Shown piece after piece: positions 22,439 through 34,070 of a stretch of 64,000 nucleotides of DNA. The notes under the pieces are model-generated. The model saw nothing but the letters and a program-made list of their open reading frames with translations, was not told the DNA's origin and searched no databases. Source of the stretch: Catonia carolina (Eukaryota > Arthropoda > Insecta > Hemiptera > Achilidae); contig JAQMRL010000006.1 in assembly GCA_035578175.1 (NCBI GenBank), forward strand, positions 60,691,001 through 60,755,000. Reading direction: 5' to 3'. The translations under genes were made by a program, and so were the position numbers. Position 1 is the stretch's first letter, and each line of letters begins with the position of its first letter.

Positions 22439-23388
22439 TCTAGTGTGAAACACTCACACAACTTTCTCTTGTCAATGCAAATAATGAACAATATAATCTA
22501 ACATTAGGTATAAAACATTAGAAATAAACAAAAAAACAATCTCAAAAAAAACATAACCTTATTTTAATCATGAGTGAAAGACGCAAAATATGAAAATAAA
22601 CCACAATTTGGCTTAAAAATATTGAACATCACTCTTTCACGCTAAACTAGGCTCTGTAGAGAAAAATGCTTAAATAAAAGTTGTAAATTTTTTAATTTCC
22701 TATAAATTTGATTATATACACTTTTGTCGTAAAATGCATACTAAGGCTTTGAAATCGTAAAAAAATTTGTTAGGCCTACAAGTTTTCGTGAGAAAAATAA
22801 GAAAATTGCTAATTACCGCTAAACTAAGAATTATACAAAAAAATGTTTGAAATATTAGTTGTAGGATTTTTAATTCTCTACAACTTTTATTATATACATT
22901 TTTGCGCTAAAATGTATATTACAGCCGCAATCTTAAAAAACAATTTCTTTACGTGAAAACAGCCTTTTCAAGAATTTCAGCAGACATGGCGCCTACCCTA
23001 TCTTGTAAAGCATGCAAAATGTAGTAAATGAGGCAATTTAAAAAAATATCGTAGGAGCCGTTTTTGAGAAAATCGCAAAAAAAGTGAAAAATGACACGAA
23101 TAAACTACTACTTCCGGTTGACCGATTTTGATGAAAATGTTCTTGACGGGTCCGGTAGTAGTATGTAATTTAAGTATCAAAAGTTTCAAGTTAGTATGAT
23201 GTTCCGTTCTTGAGATATTCTGTTCACACTCACACACGCACGCGCATACACACAGACCAATCGCTAAAAACATGTTTCTTTGGGTTCAGGAGTCTGAAAA
23301 CGTATAGACCCGGTAAAAAGTCGATTTCGAAAATCGACATGAAAACAATACTTTCCTTCCTATATATTCATATAGGCAAAAGAATATA
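22436..23388 (-). repeat. Repeat A, full copy
   Basis: Complete minus copy of about 953 bp with the hairpin GTGTGAAACACTCACAC and ACTTTCTCTTGTC at the left and GGCAAAAGAATAT at 23375-23387. A CA/CG microsatellite lies at 23225-23255. It interrupts the left copy of a local duplication, which dates it after that duplication. Confidence 0.85.
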
Positions 23389-23563
23389 AAAAGAAAACCA
23401 TATTCATTTCTAGAAGAAAAATAAGGTGGCATATATTCAACATTTCACCTACTGTAAAAACGATCGGTTCTAGGTTTCTACCTCTTTTTATTCCCTCATC
23501 CTCTATATACAGATATAAGAATACAGGGAAAGAAAGTATTTCTTTCCCTACATCGTTTTCAAT
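23389..23563 (+). repeat. Local duplication, left copy (second part)
   Basis: Contains ATATTCAACATTTCACCTAC, GATCGGTTCTAGGTTTCTAC and an A-like head ending near 23563. It is matched by 24002-24160, which continues further into an A-like element. Repeat B starts exactly at its end. Confidence 0.65.
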
Positions 23564-23956
23564 GCCCATAACAGGCAGGTGGAGTGTTAAATTATTTGCA
23601 CTGAATCTATTAATTCCAGAGCTATAAAAATAGTTCTATTTCTTATCACATGGTCAGCGAATCAAATGACTTAAGTATTTAAGAACAGAAGAGGTAGAGA
23701 AGTAAATGAAACTATTCAAGAGTTATTTCCTCTGAGAGTAATGCATTTTATTAAACACTCAGACCCTGTGGTGAATGAAGTGAAGGTGTCATTTCCAGGA
23801 TGGAAATTAGATGGTTTTCAGAGGGCCTGGAATGCTGATAAGCATACTTTTCAACTCATTGAGGAAGGCGATGATAAACTACCTCACTCCTCGTTTTATT
23901 TAGTAAAACTTCTAGAGTTTCAAACTAGCCTTTCGGCTGATGATCTAAACAACACC
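23564..23956 (+). repeat. Repeat B, full copy
   Basis: GCCCATAACAGGCAGGTGGA at the start; TTTCGGCTGATGATCTAAAC AACA at the end. The open frame at 23741-23971 is a translation of this repeat. Like the copy at 7.5 kb, it lies between long direct duplications and interrupts an A-type head. Confidence 0.85.
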
Positions 23957-23963
23957 TATATTA

Positions 23964-24140
23964 CCCGCTGACGATCAAGCTTTGATGCAACTTTAAATAA
24001 AATGAAAACCAATCTTAATTTTCTAAATGGAAAACATGTCGGGATATATTTAACATTTCATCCACTGTAAATATGATCGGTACCAGGTTTCTGCCTATTT
24101 TTACTTCCTCGTGCCCTATAAACAGACATAGGAATGTAGA
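23964..24140 (+). repeat. Local duplication, right copy
   Basis: Uninterrupted partner of 22401-22438 plus 23389-23563. It runs into the A-like element starting near 24104. Confidence 0.65.
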
Positions 24141-24360
24141 AAAGTAAAGTGTTGTTTTTTTGTCTATTTTCACCAAAAATCCACGTTTTCAGGTCCTCGA
24201 AAGCACACACACACACACGCACGCACGCACGCACGCACGCGCACACACACAACTACAACCTATATTGGGTTCAGGGAGCTGAAAACGTGTATTTCCGGTG
24301 AAAATTTGATTTAGAAAAACCAAAATGAAAAAATAGGCCTAATTTCCCTATATATTCTAC
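24104..24360. repeat. Head-to-head A-like hybrid
   Basis: A forward A-like 5' head (ACTTCCTCGTGCCC, then CCACGTTTTCAGGTCC) runs into a CA/CG microsatellite at about 24206-24250. A reverse-orientation head then follows (GGGTTCAGG...GAAAACGTGT...TCCGGTGAAAAT...ATATATTC). The result is an imperfect palindrome centred on the microsatellite. Confidence 0.65.
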
Positions 24361-24361
24361 A

Positions 24362-24685
24362 CTGGTCTAAAAGTAAGGTCGTTGCCGTGAGTCAGCTGTT
24401 TAACAGCTAATTGATGACGACGGCGGTTCTACGGTTCAAATCCAAGAAAAGTAAGTTACTTTCATACAGATTTGAATAATAGACGGTATTTATCTGTGAA
24501 TTTTGAATGGGGTTCAATTATCCATACTCTCAGGAATAGTCGGCCGGAGTCTGTGCAAGACTACACTTCATTACACGTCATAGAAATTATCCTCATCTCA
24601 TTGGGTCATCAGTCTTAGATTAACGGGGTTGCTTATTGTTCTAAAATTGAACCGATTGCAAATTACACTAAAAATATACATTTAC
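24362..24685 (+). mobile_element. SINE-C, full copy (tRNA-derived)
   Basis: The head has an A-box-like GGTCTAAAAGTAAGG, a CAGCTG hairpin and a perfect B box GGTTCAAATCC at about 24437. The body contains GTTACTTT.ATACAGATTTGA, GGGGTTCAATTA.CCATAC and the conserved 3' part ATTGAACCGATTGCA. It ends in an A-rich ATATA tail. Five copies are in the window; the family is defined from those copies. Confidence 0.8.
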
Positions 24686-25967
24686 ACACAGCAAGAGAAC
24701 GTAGGAAACTAACTGACATTTGTTACATAAATATTTTCTCCAGATTACAAAACAAAATTGTCAGATATATAAATGTTGCCATTTGTAAAAGTATAAAATA
24801 AAAAAATCGTTGAAGAATAATGTGAATGCAAAAAAAATTATGTATATTGTTGAAATCTACTTTTGTGTAAAATTTTATGTTAATTAATCTGATAATAAAA
24901 TGTATGTCATAATACACAGTTCTCTTTTCTTCATGCCCCTGGACATAACTCCTTTCGAAGTTCTTGGATAAGTGGTACTTAGCTCTTTTACAAAAATGTG
25001 AAATTTGTTTTTTTTACAGGCTTAAAAATAGTTATAACTCAACAGTTTTTACATATAGTACAAGTTACACTGAAAAGCATGCCATAATTTTTTCAACTTA
25101 AAACTCTCACAAGTAAGGAATTGAGAATGTACGCACTCTGATATGTGAAAAACTGATTTTATCACTTAGCTCTTTTAGATTTTCCCGGCTACAATTGTAA
25201 AATTTTATTTGAAACACCCTATACAAAGTAAGCCTAGAATGAATATATATATACTCGTACAGTAGTATAATATAAGATATCAAGAAAAGTTGAATCAGGA
25301 AATAAGATGCAAAAATAAAAAGTGTAAGAGGATATGAAGATGATTCAGACCACAAGCGTTGACAAAACGAATCACAAAAATAACGAAAATGAAAAAAGAA
25401 AAAAGATTGCAAAGTATTACGAGTGTGAAAAAGATAAAAAATGGAAGGAGCGACAAAAAAAACGATGTAAGATAAAGGAAAGAAGAATAAGAATTGCTCA
25501 TATTTTAACATGACAGCGTATTTATATATTTTTTGCATTTACTTTTGCATACATTTACTTATGTATAAGTAATTCATATACATCAGAAAATGCATGTATG
25601 CAAAGGGATCAAAATGTCTACACACAGAGAAAACAAAAGATGTAAAGCAGGGGGGGGGGAAGACAGAACTTGAAAAATAAAGACAGTAAAGTAATTCAAA
25701 ATCCCCGATGTGATATCCAGTACAATGATTTCCAAGGGACTGAAGAAACTATACATGGTTCTATAGGTTCGTACCCTTTTACATGTTAGAAATGAATTTC
25801 TTTTTTCATTTCTAATGGAGAAGTAGCTTTTTGAGGGTGGAAAAATATTTTCCTCTTCTTTTTCACATCTCGTTTTGTATTTGTTAAAAATACTGTTTAA
25901 AAAGAAAGGGATTCATTACTAATAACTTTTCACCTTATTTAGAAAACAATAGAAACAAATTTTTTTT
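24686..25967. other. 1.3 kb with nothing recognised
   Basis: AT-rich, with a G9 run near 25652. Minus-strand frames at 25107-25538 are hydrophobic translations of A-rich DNA and show no domain. Confidence 0.5.
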
Positions 25968-26888
25968 ACTTTCTCTTGCCTATATGAATATGTAGGAAGG
26001 AAAGTATTGTTTTTATGTCAATTTTTCAAAATCGAGTTTTCACCGGATCTACACGTAAACAGACCCCCTGAACCCATAAAACATGTTTTTAGCGATTGGT
26101 CTGTGGTGTGAACAGAATATCACAAGAACGGAACATCGTACTAACTTGAAACTTGAAACGTAAGTTACATACCACTACCGGACCCGACACGAACATTTTC
26201 ATCAAAATCGGTCAACCGGAAGTAGTAGTTTATTCGAGTAATTATTTACTTTTTTGCGATTTTCTCAAAAACTGGTCCTACGATTATTTTAAAATCGCCT
26301 GGTTTACTAAATTTTTTATGCTCTACAAGATAGGGTAGACGCCATGTTTTCAGAAATTCTTAGAGAGGCTGTTTCCTCGTAAAAAATTGTTTTTTTAAGA
26401 TTACGGCTTTAATATGCATTTTAGCGCAAAAATTTATGTAATAAAATATGTAGAGAATTTAAAATCCTACAACTTTTATTCCAAACATTTTTTTGTATAA
26501 CGCTTTGTTTAGCGGTAATCAGCGTTTTCTGTTTTTTTCTCACGATAATGTGTGAAAAATCGTTTCTTTAATATTTCGGCCTTAGTATGCATTTTACGAC
26601 AAAAGTGTATATAATCAAATTTACAGGAAATTAAAAGATCTACAACTTTTATTTAGAGAATTGTTCTCTACAGAGCCTAGTTTAGTGTGAAAGAGTGATT
26701 TTCCGTATTTTTAAGCCAAGCTGAGGTTAATTTTCATTTTGCGTCATTCACCCATGATTAAAATAAGGTTATGTTTTTTGAATTTAGTCTTTTTTTTACT
26801 TCTAATATTTTATTACTAATTTTAGGCTATATTGTTAATTATTTGCATTGGCAAGAGAAAATTATGTGTGTTTCACACCAGATTTTTT
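25968..26888 (+). repeat. Repeat A, full copy with microsatellite lost
   Basis: Exact ACTTTCTCTTGCC at 25968; GGCAAGAGAAAAT at 26850-26862. The GT tract is reduced to CTGTGGTGTGAACAG. This shows that the microsatellite can nearly vanish while the rest stays well conserved. Confidence 0.85.
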
Positions 26889-27029
26889 TGTCAATTTTTA
26901 TTACGGTACTGTATGTACATTGGCTGCACAATTTCCGTAAGTGATATTTAAGTGGCGGTGGGGAGTTTCACTTTAAGGAGAAGAGGGACCCAGTGGTACA
27001 TTCTCAGTTTATAACTACAGGTATTTTCC

Positions 27030-27335
27030 GTTATTCAGACCAAGAGGTCTCTACTCCATTTTCGCTTGAGACGTCGCACAGGTGGGAAGTTCCTTGTAGC
27101 TAGATCCCGGGCTAGTTGGTTTGGATGGTCATCCACTCGTTCGTGAAATTTACTATACGAGGACGCGGTTACCTCTTTTACTGTCGGAATTTTGAGATCG
27201 TCGTGGAGGGTTTTATTGCACATAAAAAGGAGCGTCAGAAACAAGTCAATAATTTTGATTGAAAGGCCTGAATCGACTTTAAATTACTCTCTGCCGCTAC
27301 TCCAAAGAGCTAGACACATTAAGTCCAGATTGGTC
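27030..27335 (-). pseudogene. Jockey-type LINE, 3' coding fragment
   Basis: The frame at 27035-27244 reads through NKTLHDDLKIPTV and ends RRLKRKWSRDLLV, the C-terminus of a jockey reverse transcriptase. Upstream in the same region, broken by stops, are LFG-like and NLKSIQAFQSKLL segments. The catalytic region is absent. Confidence 0.75.
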
Positions 27336-27507
27336 TCAAAAGGCTTTTGTACATTAAATTTTAGAAACAAACTGAACAAATTTTCTTTGATATATGTTTT
27401 GCGTTTAGTTTATTTAGTCAAAAGTTTTGTCATTAGTGATTGTTGTGTAATCTAAAATTATAAAGTATCCTATATTAAATTTAGTCCACCAAATCCAACT
27501 TACATAT

Positions 27508-28216
27508 TTAAAAATTTGGTGTGAATCACTCACACGACTACCTCTTTCCAATGTAAATAATATAACGTGTAACGATAAAGATTTAATCATGCGTAAACAA
27601 TGTAAAATGAAAAACATAATTTAATTTTAATAATGAGTGAATGACGCTAAACGAAAATCAACCTGTGTAGAAAAACATGCTTGAAATAAAAGAGATAGAT
27701 ACAGGTTTCTAATTTTCTATAACTCTGATCATTTATACACTTTTGAAGTAAAATGGATATCAAAACCACACTCTTAAAAAAATTGTGCTTTATACCTATT
27801 CGGATGAGCGAAAACAGAAAAACACTAATTGAAGCTAAAGTAAGCGTTGTAGAGCTTTTAATTTCCTACAATTTTAATTTATACACTTTTGCCCTAAACG
27901 GCATATTACATCCGCATTCTAAAATACAAAAAAACAATTTTTTCACGAAAGCGCAACCCCCCCCCCGCAAGTTTTTCAGTAGACATAGCGCTTACCCTAT
28001 TTTGTAGAGAATAAAAATGTAGTAAATGAGCCAATTTTTAAAAACAATCGCAGGAACAGTTTTTGAAAAAAATCGTAAAAAAAGAAAAATCGCACGAATA
28101 AGCTAATACTTTCGGTTAACCAATTTTATGAAAATTATCGTGTCAGGTGGTACCTAACCTAAGGTCCAAGTTTCAATGTCGTACTATTCCGTCCTGAGAT
28201 ATTCTGTTCACACTAC
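27508..28216 (-). repeat. Repeat A, 5'-truncated diverged copy
   Basis: Begins with the inverted hairpin GTGTGAATCACTCACAC and ACTACCTCTTTCC, runs through both modules and the TTTCGGTTAACC segment, and ends at GATATTCTGTTCACAC where the microsatellite should be. A C9 run sits near 27957. Confidence 0.75.
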
Positions 28217-28833
28217 AATATTGTAACAATATTAATATTGAAACAATAATTGTTTCTTTGTTTTTAAGTTTTCAAGTTAGCTTTCTTCTCCTATCCAAAA
28301 CCAGCAATACTTTTCGTATTTCATTAGAAAATGCAAACAATAGAGGCTTTTACGCACAATGTAAGCAATATTACTTACGATATACCTACACAAAAATGAA
28401 TTTCACACTATTTTTTGCGTATCGCACCAAAAACGTAATTACACGGTTTAATCCAGAAAATTCTAGAGTAGGCTATTAAAAATCTAAGTAAAAGCATAAT
28501 TGCCAAAAAATTCAATTTTCGACCTGACTACCACGATAACTATAATTTTTTTGGAAATAATTTACTTAGTAAAATTATTTACTTACTTTTCAAACGACAT
28601 TTATTTTCAATTAGCAGCTGCTTTAAAAATTCATAAAAAACTGTGATTCTTACCTGAAACAAGAAAAAGAAAACAAATAATTAACACAATGTAACAAAGA
28701 ATACAAGTATTTTACAAATTAAACGAGGCGTAATTTACAGTTCATTGAGGTAAATTTATCAAGTGACCGAGAACTTAAATAAGCCGGAAGACTTACAAGT
28801 CAGTAAGATAGTAGTTGAGTACTAATCAGTAAG
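28217..28833. other. AT-rich interval, nothing recognised
   Basis: No coding motif or repeat match. There is a small AATATTGTAACAATATT palindrome at about 28217-28235. Confidence 0.5.
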
Positions 28834-29334
28834 GCCCATAACAGACAGGTGGAGTATTAAACTATTTGCACTCAATCTGTTAGTTCCAGGGGAACAAAAA
28901 ATAGTTCTGTTTCTTATCACATGGTCAGCCAATTATATGACTGAAGCATTTAAGAACAGAAGAGGTAGAGGTGTAGAAGACACTAATCAGATTTATCTTC
29001 TATGAAAATAATGAATTTCATTATACATTTAGACCCTATGGTGAATGAAGTGAAGGTTTAATTTTTAGGGTGGAAGGTTGATGCTTTTCAGAGAACCTGG
29101 TATGCTAATAAGCATACTTTTTCACTCGAATGCAATAGTGAAACACCTCACTCCTCGTTTTACTTAGTAAAACCTGAGTAAAACCTATAGAGGTTCAAAA
29201 AAGTCTTTCGCTTATGGCCTAAAGAACAGAGGTGAAGAACAAAGGTGGAAAAGACACTAGCGTGAGTTATCTCCTATGAGAGTAATGAATTGCATTATCC
29301 AGCCAGACCCTGTGGTGAATTAAGTGTCGGCGTC
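28834..29334 (+). repeat. Repeat B with a second partial body
   Basis: The head GCCCATAACAGACAGGTGGA and first body run to about 29232. A second, partial body (from GAACAAAGGTGGAAAAGACA to the GTGGTGAATTAAGTG segment) follows directly. This is the same head/body tandem tendency seen at 3.5-4.7 kb. Confidence 0.75.
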
Positions 29335-29337
29335 TAA

Positions 29338-29774
29338 GAAATGTATACAATTCTGCCCTAGAATGTATTTTTATTAAGGCCGAAATCTCAAAAAAAAAAT
29401 TTGCCATTACAGTGCAGGCCCTCCAAGAATTTCAGCAGATACGTTGCTTACACTATCTTATAGAGCATAAAAACGTAGTACATAAGGTTTTTTTTTAATT
29501 GTAGGAATCGTTTTTGAGAAAATCGTACGAATAAACTACTACTTCCGGTTGACTGATTGTGATGAAAATATACGTAAAGGAATCTCTAGTGGTACCTAAC
29601 GTCAGTTTCAAGTTTCGTTCGTGAGATACTTGATTCACACACAGACCAATCGCTAAAAACATTTTTTGGGGGTTAAGAAGGCTTGAAAAGTGTACATCCG
29701 GTGAAAACTCGATTTCGAAAAACCTAAAAAACCTTTTCTTCCCTATATATTCATGCAAGGCAAGAAAAAGTAAA
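29338..29774 (-). repeat. Repeat A, 5' half
   Basis: Minus copy from module 1 to the 5' end, where GGCAAGAAAAAGT lies at about 29760-29772. The microsatellite is reduced to a short CACACACA. It directly follows repeat B. Confidence 0.75.
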
Positions 29775-30649
29775 ATGCTAAGAAAATATCTTAGATAGAA
29801 TGTAAAAAATGAAATTACAAGAAACGATAACATGCCATAACAAAACGTTTAATTTAAACGATTATAAAACGTTAAAAATAAAATCCGGTGTCTCTCTTTT
29901 TAAAATAAAATGAGAAAGATATTTAACTTGTTATTTCTGCACTCTTTTATAATTTAAAAAAGTTTTCTTTTTTACATGATAGAATAAAACTGTCAAGAAA
30001 TAATATTTAAATAATGAATCTAACTTTATTAAAAAAGAAGTTTAAACTTTCATACTTTATCACGAAAGATAATGATAGGAAGAAGTTTTCCGTTGGTTTT
30101 TTTTCTATTTTAAAAATATTTTTTTGTCAAGTGATAAAAATTGTTATGTGATGACATGAAGATCAAGATAATAATTTTGGGGTGGGGGTAGGTAAGAGGA
30201 CATAAACGACAAAACTTTTTTGAGAGAGAAATAAAAGGAGGAAAAAAAATGGTTAAGTAGTAATTTTTGTAGAAATGGCGTTTGCGTTTTTTTTTTAAGT
30301 TTGCAAATTAAAACTTTTGCCTTTTTATGGAAGGAATATAAGGAAGGAAGAATGCAAAAGGGCGGTTTTGTTATTGTGATTTTGACCCTTAAATGAGAGG
30401 GATGAAATTATACATATATACATACAATTGTATATTTTTAAAAATGCAAAAAGAAAATACGGTATATGAAAATTCGCATCTCCATTATCTAACCGTTCAT
30501 TAGAGGACTATGGTTTTTAACTTTAAAACATTTTAAAACTAAAAAAGTTTACTTTTTTGTAAGCAAGGGACAAAAAAAGGTTATTATACTTTACAAAATT
30601 TCCATAAAGATATGAGGAAGTTCACGGCAAAGTACAATAACCGCTCCCC
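29775..30649. other. AT-rich interval, nothing recognised
   Basis: A- and T-run rich with a short G-rich stretch near 30178-30195. No gene or repeat match. Confidence 0.5.
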
Positions 30650-30663
30650 AAAGAACTGAACAT

Positions 30664-30836
30664 AGCCGGCCGCATTGGCGTAATTGGTAACGTGCTCGCC
30701 TCTCATCTTGCGGTCTTGGGTTCTATTCCCATTCAGGCACAGCATATTTCCATACGTTACAAAAAATCATTTCATCTTTCACAGTCTGCATTAGCAGTAA
30801 TTGCAGAAGAGTCGGACGTTAAAAAGAAAAACAAAA
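30664..30836 (+). mobile_element. SINE-E, full copy with 14-bp target duplication
   Basis: tRNA-derived head GCCGGCCGCATTGGCGTAAT with a B box GGGTTCTATTCCC at about 30718. The body has CATACGTTACAAAAAATCAT and the 3' core GCAGTAATTGCAGAA...GTCGGACGTTAAA, then an A-rich tail. The flanks AAAGAACTGAACAT (30650-30663) and AAAGAACTGTACAT (30837-30850) match at 13 of 14 bases, a classic LINE-mediated target-site duplication. Confidence 0.9.
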
Positions 30837-31061
30837 AAAGAACTGTACATTTTAGATCATGAGTAAAGGAGGTTACAAAGATCCGTATGTCAGTCTAATA
30901 TAAGGTGCACGAATATTCTGGTGAATCTTCAAGCATCACTGAATCTTTCTCATTTTGATACCGACTTTTATTTCAATGCCAGAACAGTTATAACTGCATG
31001 TGGTAACTTATACGCATAAGTTTCAAAAACTGTAATGAACAAGACATTAATGAGACTTTTC

Positions 31062-31324
31062 TTAATCCCTAATGTATGTACGTTGCAGTCTGTTCAATTC
31101 AAAACAATAAGCAACTCCATGACCCAGGACCCACCATTACCAGGCCGACCATTCCTGAGAGAGTATGGTTAATTGAATTCCAACCATCAAAGTACATCGG
31201 TAACTATTGTCTACTGTTCATATCCGTATAAAAGTAACTATATTCACAAGGATTTGAACCGGAAACCTTCGTCTCCAAAAATCGGCTGTTAAACAGCAGA
31301 TTTTACCTCTCCGATTTTACCTCC
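31062..31324 (-). mobile_element. SINE-C, copy joined to mariner
   Basis: Minus copy with the inverted B box GGATTTGAACC near 31252 and a hairpin remnant GCTGTTAAACAGC. Its 5' end lies at about 31324, and the mariner remnant begins at the next base. The middle of the body (the CATCCTCATCTCATT segment) is shortened. Confidence 0.75.
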
Positions 31325-31730
31325 GAAATGTGGAAGAACAAATCATGGGTTCTCCACCAAGACAATGCGCTAGCTCATTCCGCGTTATCTGTCAAGAGGT
31401 TCCTAGCCAAGTATAGCATCTCAGTGTTTGAACATCCACCTTATTCACCAGATCTTGCACCATGTGACTTCTACCTGTTCCCTAAGGTGAAATCTGCATT
31501 AAAAGGGACAATATTTGAGTCTGTGGAAGCTGTAAAAGGGAAAGCGGCACGTACCCTGAAGGAGCTGACAGAAGATGACTTCCAGCATTGTTTCCAACAA
31601 TTAAAAATTTGCATGGAGCGTTGCAGGGATAGAGAAGGAGTGTATATTGAAGGTCACATAAAGTGATTATGGATAAAATAAAAATAAAATTTTTACGTCA
31701 GTCTCGTTATTTAATAACCACACCTCGTAT
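31325..31730 (+). pseudogene. Mariner (DD34D) transposase, C-terminal fragment and 3' TIR
   Basis: The 112-residue frame at 31328-31666 holds the second and third catalytic acidic residues of a mariner transposase. HQDNA has Asp at residue 12 and SPDLAPCD has Asp at residue 47, with exactly 34 residues between them, the DD34D spacing. The first catalytic Asp and the N-terminal DNA-binding half are missing. After the stop, a 3' terminal repeat ends TTAATAACCACACCTCGTA at about 31729. The 5' side is cut off exactly where SINE-C ends. A second copy of the same family lies at 49.7-50.2 kb. Confidence 0.85.
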
Positions 31731-32334
31731 GGCTGTTCCAAACTAAAATACGATAATTAAATTCATCTCTTCTTCGGTGTACCAATATCTCTTATTCCCC
31801 TCGAAGCATTCCACCTCGCTGTAGAAGTATCCTTTAAGCGATATTATTTTATATTATCATTTAATTTTAAGATACCCAATTCCAACCTTAAATCCTCATT
31901 TCTTAATCTATCAACCAAGTACACCCTTTTGTCTATCACAAAAACCTTATTTCTACAGTCTGGATTTTCCACTTATGAGACTTCATAGTTATGCTATAAT
32001 CATAAATTAACTACTACAGTAAAAAGCTTAAAAACAGGTCTGAATATAATAAGCTAGAACAAAAATGAATGAATATTTGTCTTAGAAGGAAAGCAAAATC
32101 ACAAATCGAAAGTAAATATTTGAATTGTGTGATGACAATAGCTATCAATGTTAAGTCTACCTTGCTTCTACTTAGTCCTATGTATATAGAATAGATTGGC
32201 TATTATTTAGTAGGGTTTCAAAAGCAAATAAACGTCCACCGAAAATACACATAAATCCAATTCAAAGAATCAGCCAATCGGAATTTACTAAACTGCTATC
32301 TCTCGGTTATCCTAGTATTTATCTACAGATTTAT
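31731..32334. other. Interval with nothing recognised
   Basis: AT-rich; no TIR, coding motif or repeat match. Confidence 0.5.
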
Positions 32335-32335
32335 A

Positions 32336-33093
32336 CGAGGGTTATCAAGAAAATAACCTCAGTTTTGAAATAAAAAGTAAACGAGTGAAGATACAAAAAC
32401 TTTATTATATACATATTAAAACTACAGTTTTTCTCTATTTTTCGACATAGTCGCCAAACAGATTCAAGCACTTGTCGTACCTTGGAACTGTCTTTGAAAT
32501 ACCCTCAGCATAAAAATCTGCCGCCTGTGAATGTAGCCAACCATTCAGGGCGTTTTGAAGCTCTTCGTCATTGGCGAACCGCTGAGACGCAAGCCACCGC
32601 TTTATCTTCGGGAACAAGTGAAAGTCACTAGGAGCCAAGTCCGAGCTGTATGGAGGATGATCGAAAACGTCCCATTTAAACTTAGCCAAAAGTTCATTTG
32701 TTTTCTCGCCCTCATACAGCTCGAAGAACAAATGAACTTTTGGCCAAGTTTAAATGGTACGTTTTCGATCATCCTCCATACAGCCCGGACTTGGCTCCTA
32801 GTGACTGTCACCTGTTCCCGAAGATAAATGGTGGCTTGCATCTCAGCGGTTCGCCAATGACGAAGAGCTTCAAAACGCCGTGAATGATTGGCTACATTCA
32901 CTGGCGGCAGATGTTTATGCAGAGGGTATTTCAAAGACTGTTCCAAGGTACGACAAATGCTTGAATCTGTTTGGCAACTATGTCGAAGCATAGAGAAAAA
33001 CTGCATTTTAATATGTATATAATAAAGTTTTTGTATCTTCACTCGTTTACTTTTTATTTCAAAACGGAGGTTATTTTCTGGATAACCCTCGTA
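32336..33093. mobile_element. Mariner-derived near-palindrome (foldback element)
   Basis: Two copies of the 3' half of a mariner lie head to head with almost no spacer. The left arm is minus strand, about 32336-32712; the right arm is plus strand, about 32713-33093. Each arm ends at a TIR, CGAGGGTTATC at the left and GATAACCCTCG at the right, flanked by TA. The left arm encodes (minus strand, 32435-32731) HPPYSSDLAPSDFHLFPKIK and a C-terminus ending PRYDKCLNLFGDYVEK; the right arm encodes the same segment with frameshifts. A transcript would fold into a hairpin of roughly 370 bp. No complete transposase is present. Confidence 0.85.
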
Positions 33094-33100
33094 TTTAAAA

Positions 33101-33870
33101 AAAATCTGGTGTGAAGCACTCAAACAACTTTCTCTTGCCAATGAAAATAATGAACAATATAATCTAACATTAGTAATAAAAGATTAGAAATAAAAAAAAA
33201 ACTAACTTCAAAAACATAACCTTATTTAAATCATGAGTGAATGATGCAAAATGAAAATGAAACTCAAGTTTGGCTTAAAAATACGAAAAATCACTCTTTT
33301 ACACTAAACTAGGCTCTGTAGAGAAAAATGCTCTAAATAAAAGTTGTAGATATTTTAATTTCCTAAAAATTTGGGTATATACACTTTTGTCGTAAAATGC
33401 TTACTAAGAATTTTAAAAAAAATCGATTTTTACACGTTTCGTGAGACAGAAAAAACAGAAAATCGCTAATTACCGCTAAACTAAGAGTTATACAAAATAA
33501 TGATTCAAATAAAAGTTGTAGAATTTTAAATTCTCTACAACTTTTATTATATACATTTTTGCGCTAAAATGCATATTAAAGTCGCAATCTTAAAAAAACA
33601 ATTTTTTTACGAAAAAACAGCCTCATCAAGAATTTCAGCAAACATGGCGCCCAGCCTATCTTGTAGAGCATAAAAAAATGTAGTAAATGAGGCTATTTTA
33701 AAAAAGACGTTTATGAGAAAATTTCAAAAAATTAAAAATGACACGAATAAACTACTACTTCCGGTTGACCGATTTTGATGAAAATATTCGTGTCGCGTCC
33801 TTCTCTAGTGGTATCTAACTTAAGTTTCAAGGTTCAGGTTCGTAAGATATTCTGTTCTTGAGATATTTTG

Positions 33871-33925
<55 letters not shown>

Positions 33926-34070
33926 ACACACACACAAAGCCCAATCGCTAAAAACATGTTTTTTTGGTTCAGGGCGTCTGAAACGTGGCGATCCGGTGAA
34001 AACTCGATTTCGAAAAATCGACATGAAACAATGCTTTCTTTTCTATAAATTCATACAGGCAAGAGAAAGT
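33101..34070 (-). repeat. Repeat A, full copy
   Basis: Complete minus copy of about 970 bp with exact ACTTTCTCTTGCC at the left and exact GGCAAGAGAAAGT at 34058-34070, and a long (CA)n at about 33873-33936. It starts a few bases after the mariner palindrome. The His/Thr frame at 33858-34103 is microsatellite translation. Confidence 0.9.

Noticed and set aside
23741..23971. 76-residue plus-strand frame
   Set aside because: Lies entirely within repeat B. Other B copies have stops and frameshifts in the same place, so the frame is not conserved.
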